A stretch of DNA of 64,000 nucleotides from Limnanthes douglasii subsp. nivea (GCA_036936605.1 JAUPFV010000001.1:76341910-76405909), one strand, 5' to 3'. Numbered from the stretch's first letter, positions 1-12,382 are shown. A program made the numbers and translations. The notes: generated by a model not told the origin, from the sequence alone.

Positions 1-806
1 TTAGTTTTTGAGTTTTGGATAACTGACTCTCTTCTGCAAGAGAAGCATTTGAATAGGAAAGAGGAGTATTATTAGGATCGAAGTTGCCGTAATATATTAT
101 CTCTGTAGACAAACTATGGGGAGCGTTGCTTATTAATCCAGCTGCTCTATATTTATCTGGCTTTTTGCATACAAAAGTAGTTGTATGGTCCGAAATCTTT
201 ATTGTATGATTTTAGAGAGCTAGGTTTTCTGGGAATTTTGGATTTGGATCTTTTAGTTTTCGGATGCTTTCTCATAAACCAGTTGAAGATTAAACGGAAA
301 ATTTGAGTTTTTCGGTGACAGTAGCCAGCAGATTGAAAAAGCAGATGAAGGTAGCCAAAGATTACTTAATATTTGCAGTTTCTCTCTCAAGAAATTAAGT
401 TTATATATCAAAAAATGGTTCACAGAAGTATTTATAGGCAGATAAAAAGAGTATTGAGAAGTATATAAGTAGAGAAAGTAATTTGACAGAATTTGAAACG
501 ATTGCTTAAAGAAAGATTTAACACATCCCATATGATAGGTCTAGTGGCAGACCTAGTACCTAGGGCATCATCATTCTCCTAGAGGTAGACCTAACACATA
601 GGGAGCCATCATCTATTCGATCTCTGCTTCGAACCATTATGACTGGTGGAAATAAATGATTTCATATTAAATAATTCGAGATAATGAATTAGAAATATGA
701 AAACAACAAAATTGAAACAGCTCTAATCCTAGATAAAGAGATTTATCTCTACTTATAAAGATTTTCGAAGTTAATTAGTTCTCATTCATTAACTTTCATA
801 AGAACT
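1..806. other. Spacer without a recognisable gene
   Basis: AT-rich sequence with no convincing coding stretch; the short reading frames have no recognisable domain. One visible structure is a degenerate tandem duplication of about 38 bp at 540-617, in which a unit starting CTAGTGGCAGACCTA is followed by CTAGAGGTAGACCTA, each ending near CATCATC. If the LTR relic that follows is correctly read, this stretch could be the decayed 3' body of that element, but I see no polymerase motifs. Confidence 0.5.
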
Positions 807-1178
807 AAGGGGGCTATTGATAAGGAAATAGAACTTGGGGATCAAAATGTAAATAAATAAAACCTCGTATGATAAATTGTATAGTTAAAAGAAAGATTTA
901 GAGCTTTATGAATATGTGAGGGACTAATGTGAAATTTTACCATTTATATAACCGATTCTGAAATGTTTAAGTCCTTGTGCCTATATATACTAGCCAAGAT
1001 TGAACTGAGAAAGAATTCTCACACTTGAGACAATCAACTTTCACTTCTTGACTTGCTCTCTCTGTAAATTACTTCTCCAAAAATCTCTCAACTTCTTTTT
1101 ACTTACTCAATTACTTTACAAACCATAAATTATACTCTTCATGGTAGACGTTATTCTAGAAAGACAGTGCAGATATCA
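807..1178 (+). repeat. Probable LTR relic with preceding polypurine tract
   Basis: A purine-rich tract AAGGGGGCTAT (807-817) is followed directly by TGATAAGG, the same arrangement as the polypurine tract and LTR start of the complete Tat-type element in this window (GGGGGGCTAC then TGATAAGG on the minus strand). The proposed LTR runs from TGAT at 818 to ATCA at 1178, about 361 bp. It has a TATA-like CTATATATAC near 982 and a CT-rich leader after it, as plant LTRs do. No second LTR, primer-binding site or pol was found, so this is a truncated element on the plus strand at best. The 3' border is the least certain part. Confidence 0.4.
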
Positions 1179-2892
1179 GACTTTTTTTAAAGAAATATAT
1201 GGTAAATAGGATAATTAGAAATTAGTAAGACGTGATTTGATCTCAGAATTAGTTATCAACGGTGATTTATGGCTGGAAAGTTTATCGTTCAACCGATGCT
1301 TACTATGTAAGTTAAATTGCTTCAAGAGTCATCCGGGTAGTCGTTATTGGATGACATTTTCCGATATTTGATTAGTTTTATCCCCTCGATATCAATGTTT
1401 TGTATACTATATATCTCTACAAGCTAGTTTAATGTAACCACCAATACGAGGCCATCCAACTGTTTGTTCAACAATTATTATAGATATTAGAATCATTTTT
1501 GTTCACAGAAACCACTTCGTATATGTAATTATATCAACAACAAATTGTATATTAATATATATGTAAGGGTGTATTTTCTTTCTAATTCGTATATTCAACT
1601 GTACAGATTACTATCTGAAAGAAGCTAAATATGAGGTGCAATTATAGCAAATTCGTTGTAAAAAATCCCTTAACTAAATCAAGTGATCATAAATTCAAGC
1701 CTCCAGTAGCCTAGTAAACCCACATATACCACCAAAAGTATGTACTAAACTCTTTCCATATGTATGATATAACTGGGCTAAAATGTGTTGAGCATAGTTA
1801 TACATATCCAACATTTGGTACTGGTGGATAGATTGTACGTAGTCTAGCGAAATAGTATACCTGTTTTGTTTGCAACTATCGTATTACCTAACACATATAA
1901 GAAGTAAGACCAAGTAGCATAATCAGAACATTCATCAATAACAGCGTTATCCTGATATCACTTGGCGGAAAAAAGTAGCCCACAACCATGCCAGAGTAAT
2001 AAAATTACCACCCTTAACGGTTACGTTAGCAAAAAAATCACGCCTAACGTATAATATCGGACCACACACCCTATATTGTTAAACTAGAGAGAAATGCCAA
2101 CCTATAACGAGCAGACCCGTAAGAACGTGAATGTAGTCCAACATTACTGTCATCTCTCCAAATGATAAATGGAAAAACGAATAAAAATTATAGTTAAAGT
2201 AGTTAGGAATTAGGACATTTTGAAAATTTTTAAAGGAAAAAAAAATGAAAAAATAGTGTAATGATCTAACAATTTCTATTTGTAGTTCTTTTTCCAAAAA
2301 AATGAGAAGGGTAAAATGGTAAAAAATTAAATAGGATATGTAACAAAAATTTATGGAATCCTACGATGTGAGGTCTAACAAAAACAGTCTGAGATATAGC
2401 CTGACCCTTAAGAGAATCATAACTCGAGATTAAAGATGGAAATAATAATTAATTGGATAGTATCACTTATTTCAAAAGCCAAATTTAGATTTTTTTTATA
2501 TTTTCATACTATTAATATTGGTTTGTTTACACTAATCTTACCTTTTGAATAAAGTAAAAAGACTATATTTATTATTTATCAAATTAGATATTTTTATTTA
2601 AGGTGCCCTCTTTTTTTCTTCTTGAATTGAATTGCAATTTAATTGATTTTTTTTTATTGAATTGAGTATTTTCCTTAAATATTTGTTTCTCTCGTTTTTG
2701 TAATTTCTTATTTTTTTTATTTTTTCTTTGTGATTCAATTTTCATTAACATCTTCAATCGATATTTTTGTTGAATTAACATTTGAATTATAAGGTGTTTC
2801 CAAATTTAGGATTATGAATTATTTGAAGAAAGAAAACAAGTCTATGTTTTCATGTAAATCTTTTGCGTTTTAAAGTAAATTATCTCTCGTGT
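1179..2892. other. Spacer, nothing recognised
   Basis: AT-rich sequence with long A and T runs and no coding similarity that I recognise on either strand. Short open frames here are low complexity (Lys/Asn or Phe rich) and are not supported as genes. Confidence 0.5.
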
Positions 2893-3705
2893 CCATTGTC
2901 TAACATTTCATATCTAGTGTTGCTATATGCGAGACCAGTTGTGTCTAGTGTCTCGCATCTATCATTTAACTTTTCTAGATGCGAAACCAATGTAAAATAT
3001 TTTTTAGATGGCGGATGAGGGACCAGTTGTTAGATACGAGACAGGTCTAAAATAAATTTTAGAGAGATGCGATAAGACTTTAAAATAATTTAGAGATGAT
3101 AGATGCGAGACCATTTGCTAGATGCGAGACGAGTGTAAAATGAAATTTTTCAGATGATAGATGCGGGAACGATTGTTAGATGTGAGACTAATGTAAAATA
3201 TAATTTCTTAGATAATAGATGCGGGAATGGTTGTTAGTTGCGAGACCAGTGTATTAACGTTTTTAGATGATGGATGTAAGACCAACTTCTAAATGTGAGA
3301 TTAATATAAAATAATTTTTAGATAGATGCATGACCATTTTCTAGATACGAGACCAGTGTAAAATAGTTTTTACATGATAGATGCGAGACCAATTGTTAAA
3401 TGCACGTTTAGCGTAAAATTGTATTTTCTTAGAAGATAGATGTAGGACTAGTTGTTCAATATAAGAGGAATGTAAAATGAATTTTTTTATAAGCTAGATG
3501 CGAGAACTAGTATAAACTAATTTTTCAATAAATGCAAGACCAGTTGCTAGAACGAGACCAATATGATGAATTTTTTTAGATGATAGATGCGAGATCAATG
3601 ACCAGATACCAAATCAGTGTGAAATATAAATTTATAGATGATAGGTGCGAGACTGAAAAAGCTAGATGTGAGACGAGGGTGAACTGAACTCGCAATAATA
3701 ATAAT
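2893..3705. repeat. Degenerate periodic array, word TAGATGCGAGACCAGT
   Basis: The phrase TAGATGCGAGACCAGTTG recurs about every 25-45 bp with many variants (TAGATGCGAGACGAG, AGATACGAGACCAG, TAGATGCGGGAACG), linked by AT-rich text such as GTAAAATAATTTTTAGATGA. The array ends in an (AAT)n microsatellite at about 3693-3710. Reverse-complemented, the word reads ACTGGTCTCGCATCTA, the same word that fills the non-coding parts of the MULE relic at 25.6-28.8 kb, here in the opposite orientation. No coding sequence was found inside. This may be the remains of an intron or subterminal region of a related element; that is inference. Confidence 0.75.
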
Positions 3706-4489
3706 AATAAATATCATTCGTGGATCTAGTGTTGTTCGTCTTAAAAAGACGATAATATCTACTGTTTTATGTTTCGAGTTCTGGTTTAAAACATATGACC
3801 TTCAAAAATTTAAATCACAAGAAAACAAAGAAAAAAATGTACATGTGCCTGTTGATTTTGTATACAAGTATATTTTGGATAGATAATATGTTGAATTTTT
3901 TGGATATTAGACCGTAATACCATAATTAAGCAACTGTTATTTCTCCACAGCCAAATCACACGTAAATCCGCAACTCATTTTAAAACAATTACTATAAAAA
4001 TGCATATATTTTCGCAACTACAAAAAATTTAATGGTTTCACATCCAATTAACACTTATTTTCCCACACAACTAGACTTATTCAACAACCAAAATACTATT
4101 TTCATAATTATTTTCTTTTTATTTTTTTCAACACATGTGAAATTTCTAAGGCCAATCGGAAAACCAACTATTTTTAAAAAGACACTTGATTACGAGGGAC
4201 GCCCTTAGAAATTTCTAAGGCCAATTTGAAATTTTAATTCACATTAAGTGTTGCGTTTGTTTTTAAAAAGAGAGTTCATTCTCATAGTTTCAGAATTAAC
4301 TGTTTTTATAAACATCTCCTTACAAAAGAAGCCTTCAAAATTTTATAATATTAGTGAATATTTTATATAATTTTTGAAATTTATTAATGAATATACCACT
4401 TCATTACAAGATTTTTGTAATTTGTTAGAGAGTATATATATAATAAATATTATAATAATATTTTATTTGATGGAATAAATAATGTAATC
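3706..4489. other. Spacer with a short direct repeat
   Basis: No gene recognised. The 16-mer AATTTCTAAGGCCAAT occurs twice, near 4141 and 4209, separated by about 50 bp that ends in a GC-richer bit (CGAGGGACGCCC). The rest is AT-rich, including a TATAATA-rich stretch just before the LINE relic. Confidence 0.45.
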
Positions 4490-6417
4490 AAAGTTTGGGA
4501 TCATGAAAGAATGACAAAAATAATAAAAATAATAGTAGTACTCTTTTATAACTTTTGGATTGACAAATGGTGCAGTCAAACTTCCTTTATAAATCTCTGT
4601 AACAATGAAGACAACATGTGGTATACCAAGGATAACGTCAACTTATTCTGGGACATAGGTCGCTGGGACAAGACTAAGCTTGGAGTATCGATCACACCCA
4701 CGGAGATCCGGCTCATTCAAAAACTATATGTTAATGCCAGGTGGATGAAAAAATCATTTGGATGCTCTCTAAGGATGGAACCTTCAAAATCAAAGAAACA
4801 TGGAGCTACCTAAGGAATAAGAACAACTAGACTAACCCATACAAGAAGTTATGGGATAATATCTTTCCTAAGAAATGTTCTTTCTTATGCTGGAGAATCC
4901 TTAACAATTGAATATCAACTGATAATATCATTCACAAAATAAATATTCTTCTTGTATCCAAGTGTCAATATTGTGATAACAGTGAAACCATTAATCACTT
5001 ATTTGTGGCCCGTAAGAGTTCATGGGAAATACGAAACTATTTTACTAATCTGTTTGGTACTAGGCTTTATACGCACATGACATTTCCCCACATATTGATT
5101 AGTTGTTTCTGGTTCATCTCCAGATATATCCATGCCATAGTCATTATGCAAGTAATCATGAGCTGGGCTCTATGGAAGTTCATGAATCAACTATATCAAT
5201 AATATGATTATTAGCCTCGATGATGCTAGTCTGCTTCAGAAACAACATTGGATTAAAGATGAGCAAACTGCTATTGAGATCGGTTGCTCCAACAATTTTA
5301 ATAGTACTAGGAAAGTCTCTCTTCTGAATTGGTCTCCCTCTATCCTAAATAGATACAAACTTAACATGGATGACTCATGTCTGCCTAATGACGAGGCAAA
5401 CGGTGTGTGTGTGTGTGGGGGGGGGGGGGGGGTTCTGAGGGATAGTAACGGTAACATTATCAAAGGTTTTGACAGTATCTATGGTAAAATATCTCCTATT
5501 GTGGCTGAAGAAAGAGCCTTTCTTGATGGGCTTCTAATTTGTAATAGTCTGAATATAAATATGGTTGATATTAAAACAGATTATAAAATCCTAATAGATA
5601 TTCTAGCTTATGGTAAAACTCCTTGGACATCAGAACTTTGTTTGGCTTGCTATTTGCTAGATGGATGTTAAAATGTAAAATGAGATTAGATTTTAACCAA
5701 AATCAAGTTCTTTGTCAATTAAGGGCTATCACATTCCTTAAAAATATGACCATCGGTTACATTCGATTGAATGGTTGATGTTGTATACCTCTTAATGTTC
5801 ATATAAATCTTGCAGAAGTCATTCTTGGCTAGATTCTTGTTACTAACATGCTCAGTAAATTCTACATGACTAGTGTTATCTCTCTTGTTGCATAAATAAA
5901 TATAGAATTCTAATATTTTCGTGTTCTATAATGAGCAGGAAATATTTAGAATTACCACTTCAAAAAACCTTAGGCCGGTGAAGAATCAAATAAATGAAAT
6001 AAAAAAAGTCCTAAAAAACATCAGGATTACATACCTGATTAGAGAGCATTTCATGGATGAACCTATTATTGAGCTTCCTCAATTATCGTACCTTATTTCC
6101 AGTTTCAAAATTCGAGCATCAATTTTAAATCTCCATCAATTTCAAATCTTTCTCCCAAGCTACAAAACAGTTGTTTCACGAGGTCATGGATCTTTCTGTT
6201 CCTAAATGGAGTTTTTGGTATGCTACGGACTGATACAATCCGTGCAACTTTCAAAAAAAATGGAAGGCGCTCATTTGAAATTCTTTTAAATTTAGCACTC
6301 TAATTTCATTTTAGCACATACCTGAATAACTCAGTGTAATTCAAGTGCATGTACAATACTCTATTTGTTCTCAAACCTTCTCGATTAATAAAAAAGTTAT
6401 TTTTTATATAAAAAAGC
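4490..6417 (+). pseudogene. Decayed 3' half of an L1-like LINE (LINE D)
   Basis: Only the C-terminal part of ORF2 survives, in several frames. At 4511-4813 the peptide contains FWIDKW, the pattern found after the reverse transcriptase in the plant L1 elements of this window. At about 4845-5010 comes the zinc-binding reverse-transcriptase domain (KKCSFLCWRILNN, then SKCQYCDNSETINHLFV). At 5204-5671 comes the RNase H domain (GGVLRDSNGNII, then a degenerate ERAFLDGLLIC and IKTDYKILI). A T/A-rich tail near 6385-6417 resembles a LINE 3' end. Stops and frameshifts break every part, and endonuclease and RT are missing, as in a 5'-truncated old insertion. Within the RNase H frame lies a (TG)n-G16 tract at 5403-5432. 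Confidence 0.8.
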
Positions 6418-6720
6418 ACATAATAAAATAATCAATTCAAAATCTGATTCTCCAAATATATGTATTAAAACACTTGCAGATCATACATTGACTATAAGCA
6501 ATTCAAAATCCTGTTAATGTTTCAGCTATTTAATATAAACTGCAATACAATCAAAACAGAGAAAAGAAAAGGGCAACTATTTAAGGTTTTCTAGATTTCC
6601 AAGCTTTTGAGGGCATAAGTTGTTTGGTGTCTAATAAAAAAAATAGAGTAATTTACTAAGTAAAAAAAGATCGCTAGAAAACTAGTATGGTAATTACTAA
6701 CGACCTAAACAATATTTTAT
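6418..6720. other. Short spacer upstream of the tRNA pair
   Basis: AT-rich, no coding sequence and no clear external Pol III element seen. It lies between the LINE relic and the truncated tRNA copy. Confidence 0.4.
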
Positions 6721-6758
6721 CTCCAACAGTTAGGATAATTTCCTTCCCGGCAGACGCA
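6721..6758 (+). pseudogene. Internally deleted tRNA-Gly copy
   Basis: The text TCCAACAGTTAGGATAATT then TCCTTCC is joined directly to CGGCAGACGCA. It matches the D-arm to anticodon part and the 3' acceptor end of the intact tRNA-Gly about 100 bp downstream, but the anticodon stem 3' side, variable loop and most of the T-arm (about 25 nt) are missing. The junction falls at a short CC microhomology. Two substitutions (G to A, G to T) are seen in the retained part. It cannot fold as a tRNA. A T-run starts right after the CCA-proximal end. Confidence 0.85.
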
Positions 6759-6828
6759 TTTTTTCTCTATTATTTTTTTTTATATTGTATACGTAGAAAT
6801 ACATCTACCTGAAACCACAACTCCGCAC

Positions 6829-6900
6829 GCGTCTGTAGTCCAACGGTTAGGATAATTGCCTTCCAAGCAATAGACCCGGGTTCGACTCCCGGCAGACGCA
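6829..6900 (+). tRNA. trnG-UCC: tRNA-Gly (anticodon UCC)
   Basis: A 72-nt cloverleaf. The acceptor stem GCGTCTG (6829-6835) pairs with CAGACGC (6893-6899), with discriminator A at 6900. The A box region is TAGTCCAACGGTTAGGA and the B box is GGTTCGACTCC. The anticodon stem TTGCC/GGCAA-type pairing encloses the loop CTTCCAA, giving anticodon TCC, which reads GGA glycine codons. There is no intron and no encoded CCA. A Pol III terminator-like T6 lies about 20 nt downstream (6921-6926). All arms pair, so this copy looks functional. It is the nuclear type. A broken copy lies 70 bp upstream. Confidence 0.95.
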
Positions 6901-9345
6901 TCCAATATATTTGTAGCAATTTTTTATTATAGTTTTTTCTGCTCATTCGTGCACAAGTTTACTGCTAACTCTTTGGGAACAATCTGGGGTTGAATTGTTT
7001 CCGAACAATCTGCTAACTCCATTGTCCCGTTTGCCTACAAGATTGACAAACCAAGAACAGTAACAATATGGTATACTTTGATAATTTGGCAATTATCAGG
7101 GTATACACTGACTCAGTGTTATGCACAAGAATTTCTCTCACCTGTAAGAATTTAGTATACTTTGAAAATTTTATATTGAGGCAGAAAAAGGTGCAAAAGA
7201 AAACTTAAACACACTTTTTATTACATTCTTCTAAAGTCTTTCACCTGCTCGCCTGGTTCATAAATAAAATAATATGAAGTAAATGCCCAAAAAACATTGG
7301 CATGTACATAAATTGCTCTTTCACTTTTAATGTAGCATTAGTGTATAAGTTCCTTCATTAAGAGCTAATAATAAGCATAGACCTTATATGACCACACAAT
7401 TCAAGCCATTTGCATCATTTATCTTAATATATTGTTGTTCGACTCCACTCAACCATTACACCAACTTCAAACAACAAAGAAGGTCATCGTATTCGTATCT
7501 CCAATGGATTACCCTTCTCTGCTCTAGTCATTGCCTTCGCTTCTAACTACCATTTCGTCTCTTCAACTCCTACTACACTACTTCCTTTATTTCCCACCAT
7601 TCAGTATAATCGCGACAATAATTATACCACGTCCATATATACTAGCATCCAACTGTAATAGGTTATAACATTTAATAGGTTAAGAAATGCGGTTAGCTTG
7701 TTTTATTAAGACTATCAGTTATCTCCCATGCTGAGTATATGAAAATACTACTATTAGACTGGATTTCGCCAGTATATAAACTGTACCAAATATTAGAACA
7801 TTGTGCCTTACTCTATTAAAATTTAACTTTTTATTAGTCTTTTTTAGTTTTAATATTAGTTCATCGCGTTCATGAACTTTGTTTGGCTTGAAATTTTATC
7901 ATTTAAGGAGGAAAAAATTGAAGCACGTATTTAATTTTTATAATTAGAATTGTGATTGTCATGTGTTCAAAATGGTGAATTCACTAGATACATGTTGTAT
8001 GCGTCAAGAATTATCAATACTCTCGCAGACATGATGCTATCTTCTTAGATACATTTCAACTTTTTCCAGTTTTTTTTTTCATTTTCTTCTTCCAAAAGTT
8101 TTTATGATCACTTTTATATATACTTATTTTCTTCTTAATTATTCCTACTTTAAAATGGCTCACTTTGTCTTCTTTTTTAATTTCTTTCTTTTTACACCGC
8201 TCTTTCTTTAAAAATAGTTAAAACAATGAATATGCACTTGTGTGATGAAGATGTAAAATGATATGATAGTCAAAATCCTAGTGGTAATAGATATTGTAGG
8301 GAGATTTATTCTAACTTTTTTTAAAAATGCAATAATTCTGAACATAGATTCCTTGAGTTTGATAACCCTACTATCGATGTTTAGTCTTTACATGCATTAT
8401 TATCCTAACAAAAAATTGGTGTAGAGAATACATGTAATTATATTCCTACACTACTTAGATTTGTTAATGGTAGAACTAAAATTAAATGAGGTTCTTTTAT
8501 GCTTAATATAGAAGTTGGATCTTTATTTAATAGTATGAGGGTGAAAAATTAAGGGTTTTTAAACACCAAGAAAAGATCTCACAAATCTATAAGGATGAAG
8601 TTGGATCCGGAGTGCTACTTCATTTACAACTTGAAGGGTACATATGCATTAAATCTACAAAGTCACTATAAAACTTAAAGATTTGGAAATTTGAAAATGG
8701 GTGACCATTCACATGCCGAATGTAGAAAATACTCATATTGATGTTAAAGCCAATAACCTAATCACATTTATTAATTTGTTTAATACATAGGCTCGTTTTC
8801 TGGTGAAACGATATCTTATTTTTTTTTATTATATTTACTTTGTATTCACTCTAGCTAGTCGGTGTCTCGACATTAGATATCACTTAATAAATACCCTCAT
8901 TTTTGCTTTTATCTTTTGATATGTCTCATCGTCTTGTAATTTATGGTGCTTGATTTTTCCCAACTAATTTTATAATAAGTTATCACAATGATTATGCATA
9001 GTATGAGAAGACTTATCGAGAGTACCAACACCAAGATATGACATGTTATTTTTATCTTGTGGATTATGCAAACCATCATTGTTTTTTTAATCGGTTATGG
9101 TCTTGAAAAACTTTATGTTTTCAGGTTCTTACCCAATTCTACTCCATACATTTTTGCGAATGTCTCGGATGTGCCAGTTAAAACTTTTAATGAGCCGTAA
9201 ACTTTACCAATTAACGCAAAGTTCCTAAGACCAACATAGTCTCACTAAACCATTCTCTATATATGTTTAGTCTAAGAGAAAATGATATTTGAAAGAGGTG
9301 AATGTTATTTTTTTGTTCTTCCTTAAAGACTATTAGGGTCAAATA
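6901..9345. other. Long AT-rich spacer, no gene recognised
   Basis: I see no coding stretch with family similarity. Around 8540-8700 a phrase starting ATGAAGTTGGATCC keeps an open frame for about 30 codons and may belong to the decayed gene that follows, but it is not enough to call. Confidence 0.45.
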
Positions 9346-10902
9346 TTTTGACATAAAATAAAAGTTTATGGGCTTACTCTCTCAAAGTTCATCGAAGAAA
9401 AAATTGTGGTACCAAAGCTGAAGGTTCTTTATCAACGTTGTACCAAGATTTTGGATACCAAATAGCTGTTTTACATGGCAAGATGATCAATCCCAAAGTT
9501 AATGCAATAGATGTATCTTTTATCTCAAATTTATCTTCTAATGTCCCAACAAGAATGTTCCTGACCCGAAGTGTAAAGTAGGTTATGTTGAGGTTTCTGC
9601 ATAAAATATATAGTTGTTAGGGTGCATTATACAATAAAGGCCTTGATTTGGCCGTAAATTATTCTCCAACTTTACAAGAAGGGGTTATTATTACTAAATA
9701 TGGTTCTCAAGTTGTTGAAAATACACCTCTTTTTGTTGGGAAAGGAAATGAGAAAGTTCATAGGACTTATCTTACATCGAGAATCCATGAGAATAACAAT
9801 TTTAAAACTATTTCTGATTTAGAGTGACTAACTGAAGGTGAAATGATGAAGGAAAATCATCGCTTAGAAAAGGTAAATCATTTTAAACAACGAGCAATGA
9901 ATTTTAATAAAAGGTACAAGTTGAAGAAAGCCAAGACTCGTGATCCGATCTTATATGCGAAAGTACCCAAAATTATGCCTTGACGTCACAACTAAAGAAA
10001 TTCCCTTGCCTTCATCCACTATTGTTGAGGGTTTTTAATTTTGATGGCGTTCCTCTTGAAAATATGACTAAAGTTTTATCACACCCAAAGTTACAAATGT
10101 TGTGCCTCTAATATAGGTAAATGATGTTAAAAAGTTCATTGATGCTTAATTGTTAGAGTTATCCCCTGTGCTACTGTGGTTAAGCCTTTTCATACAGAGC
10201 AAATGGCAGAGGTTTATTGGTTACTTAGTTTCTTTTTCAAGATTGATTGGACTTCTAACTCATTTTCTTCTTTGGATCTTGTGGTAATACAAATAGAGAT
10301 ATGGATTGAAGTAATTATTTATTTTAATTTTTCATTTAATTACTTATCTTTATACTATTTTTAACTTTACTATTGTTTTGTAGAATTATAAATTGTTTTT
10401 TTATTGACATACCAATCTTGTTGGTTGTGCTCCAGCAATTTCGAATCTTCATCTCTTACTACCGATTATAAGGAGGAACTTGACTAGAGAGAACATGAGC
10501 TCTTAAAGTATAAAGAACTTTTAAAATAAATATAAATTAATAGGTAATTAGCTGTTGACATAACAACCTATTATTATGAAGAAAACTTAGTGCTTCAAGG
10601 GTTGAGACTAATGAAAAAGAGGGGTACCATCTTCAATTCGAATTATTGTTGTAGATAATTTTAGTTCAATCAGTCGAGACTAAAAATGTTGCTAATCTAT
10701 CCCTTACGGTTGTTGCTGAATATATAAATAATTATGCTTCAAGGGTTGAGACTAAAAATGATCTTTTTGATTCAGTAAAAATTGGAAATTGTCCCTCTAC
10801 TATAATTGAGACTAAACTTGTTGTTACGCTTCTTCGTGTAATATATTTTGACTCTTCTGAAGTTATTATTCATGTTGAGCCAACTGATACTTCACATTGA
10901 CT
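9346..10902 (+). pseudogene. Unrecognised decayed protein-coding gene
   Basis: Several stretches read like former coding sequence but match no family I know. From about 9357 a frame runs with few stops (SLWAYSLKVHRRKNC, then DFGYQIAVLHGKMINPKVNA). After a break it resumes at about 9632 (NYSPTLQEGVIITKYGSQ, VGKGNEKVHRTYLTSRIHE) and passes one stop into LTEGEMMKENHRLEKVNHF and KRYKLKKAKTRDPILYAK, ending near 9981. Near 10600-10902 another frame has a repeated ETK motif (ASRVETKND, SVETKN, IIETKL) and ends in a stop at about 10900. Gaps between these blocks look like introns. It may come from a plant transposon protein; no catalytic motif was seen, so no function is assigned. Confidence 0.4.
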
Positions 10903-11394
10903 TTTTTTTTATTATTCTATATAATTGATTTACTTGGTTTCTCATAAGGAACATTACTTGAACTAAATTCCTCAGAAGGTTAGGGTATTTTTCTATATGT
11001 ATATCCCTTATTTTCTTTATTTCCTTGCTTTATTTGTGAATGAGTTCGTGCGTTATGTTTTAAAATGTTTTAAGTTTTAGATTACACTTTTACTAGTTCG
11101 TTTTTTAAACTTGAAGCCTTGGCGCTTTGACCCATATGTATAGTCTCAAAATAAGGGTGTAGATTTATTGATAAACTGGAACCTTAGAGATTTAAGGTGT
11201 CGTTCAATCCTTAGTTTGGAAAAGGTTAATGCACTACCTCTAGCTTATGTTGAAATCTTATTTAACCACGAGAGTCTTAAGTGCTTTAAATACTTTAGGA
11301 AATCATTATCTTTAAGGAAATAAATGTACATATAAGATTATGTTTTTCCAAGTGGAGTGATTAGTTTTGAATAAAAATACTTTGTTTTTGTTGT
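10903..11394. other. Spacer, nothing recognised
   Basis: AT-rich, no coding or structural signal identified. Confidence 0.4.
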
Positions 11395-11760
11395 TTTCTA
11401 GAACTCGTGGGTTCCTTAGTGTATATGACTATATTTAGAATCATTTATACACTTTCAGTGTTCATGGGAGTACATAGACTCCTTAGTGTCTATGACTATT
11501 TCTAGAATCATCCAGCACTTAGTTTTTATTTGTTTAAGGGATCTGAGGACTTGCTAAACTGTTTAGGACCACGTTTAAAATCATACTAGACTTAGTTTTT
11601 GTTTTTATTTTTAGGAGGTTTAAAAGCTCGTTGAAGTGCTTCAAACTCTATTGAGATACATCGAAGACTTTAATTTTTTTTTGCTTGAAGAGGTACAAAG
11701 ACTTCATAGAGTGTTTAGTATTGCACTTGGAATCACCCAAAACTTATATAAAAATGTTTA
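11395..11760. repeat. Degenerate tandem repeat of about 60-75 bp
   Basis: Five successive blocks share the order: a CTTAGTG-like or ACTTCATAGAG start, a GTCTATGACTATTTC-like middle, AGAATCATCCA or GGAATCACCCA, then ACTTAGTTTTT. The two best copies are at about 11412-11460 and 11479-11528. Later copies are more diverged. There is no coding signal. Confidence 0.55.
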
Positions 11761-12382
11761 AAACGTTTATTGATGATATATACCTCTTTAAAACCTTATC
11801 GCACCATTAGGGTAGAAAATAATGTATCTTTAAATGAAAAATATAAGAAAGATAAAGTAAAGTAGCATTAATATTTATAATAATTGAAGTTATGTTATGC
11901 TTATGAATTGTAAAGATTTGGATGCTCTATGTTCAAGGGATGTCGAAGTGGTTGTCCTTCTTCTTCTAACAACCTGTATGTTTACATGCTTGACCTTGGT
12001 TTCTATTGTGTATGGCCCTTACCAGGTTGGACCAATCTTGTCAAGATATTTTTCTTTGGTATGGATGAACACTCGTGTGAGAAATTGTTTCCCCAACTTT
12101 TAATTTTCAAAAAATACTTCAGAGTTATTTATGCTTCTCATGAGGGTTTTGTAGTGTTTTGCTCTTTAAATGAGCCTTCATCATCTTTTCTTCAATTACA
12201 TCTATTTCAGGTATTCTAGCTTTATTATTTTTTGTTTCATCCTATGTTCCTATTTTAAATGAAAGCATGCCTATTTTTGATGACATTATTGCTTCTATTA
12301 CATAAACTAGGTTAAAATGTGTTTTAGCTATGCAGTTCGTATGAGATACTTATCATCTAAAAGTTACAATTTACACTGGCCC
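11761..12382. other. Spacer with one unrecognised open frame
   Basis: A plus-strand open frame (11929-12219, 96 codons, rich in Phe, Leu and Cys) has no recognised domain or splice context. It is a possible decayed exon but is not supported as a gene. The rest is AT-rich spacer. Confidence 0.35.

Noticed and set aside
2893..3705. CRISPR-like array (short repeats with spacers)
   Set aside because: The units are degenerate, spacing is irregular, there are no cas genes, and the context is a plant nuclear genome.
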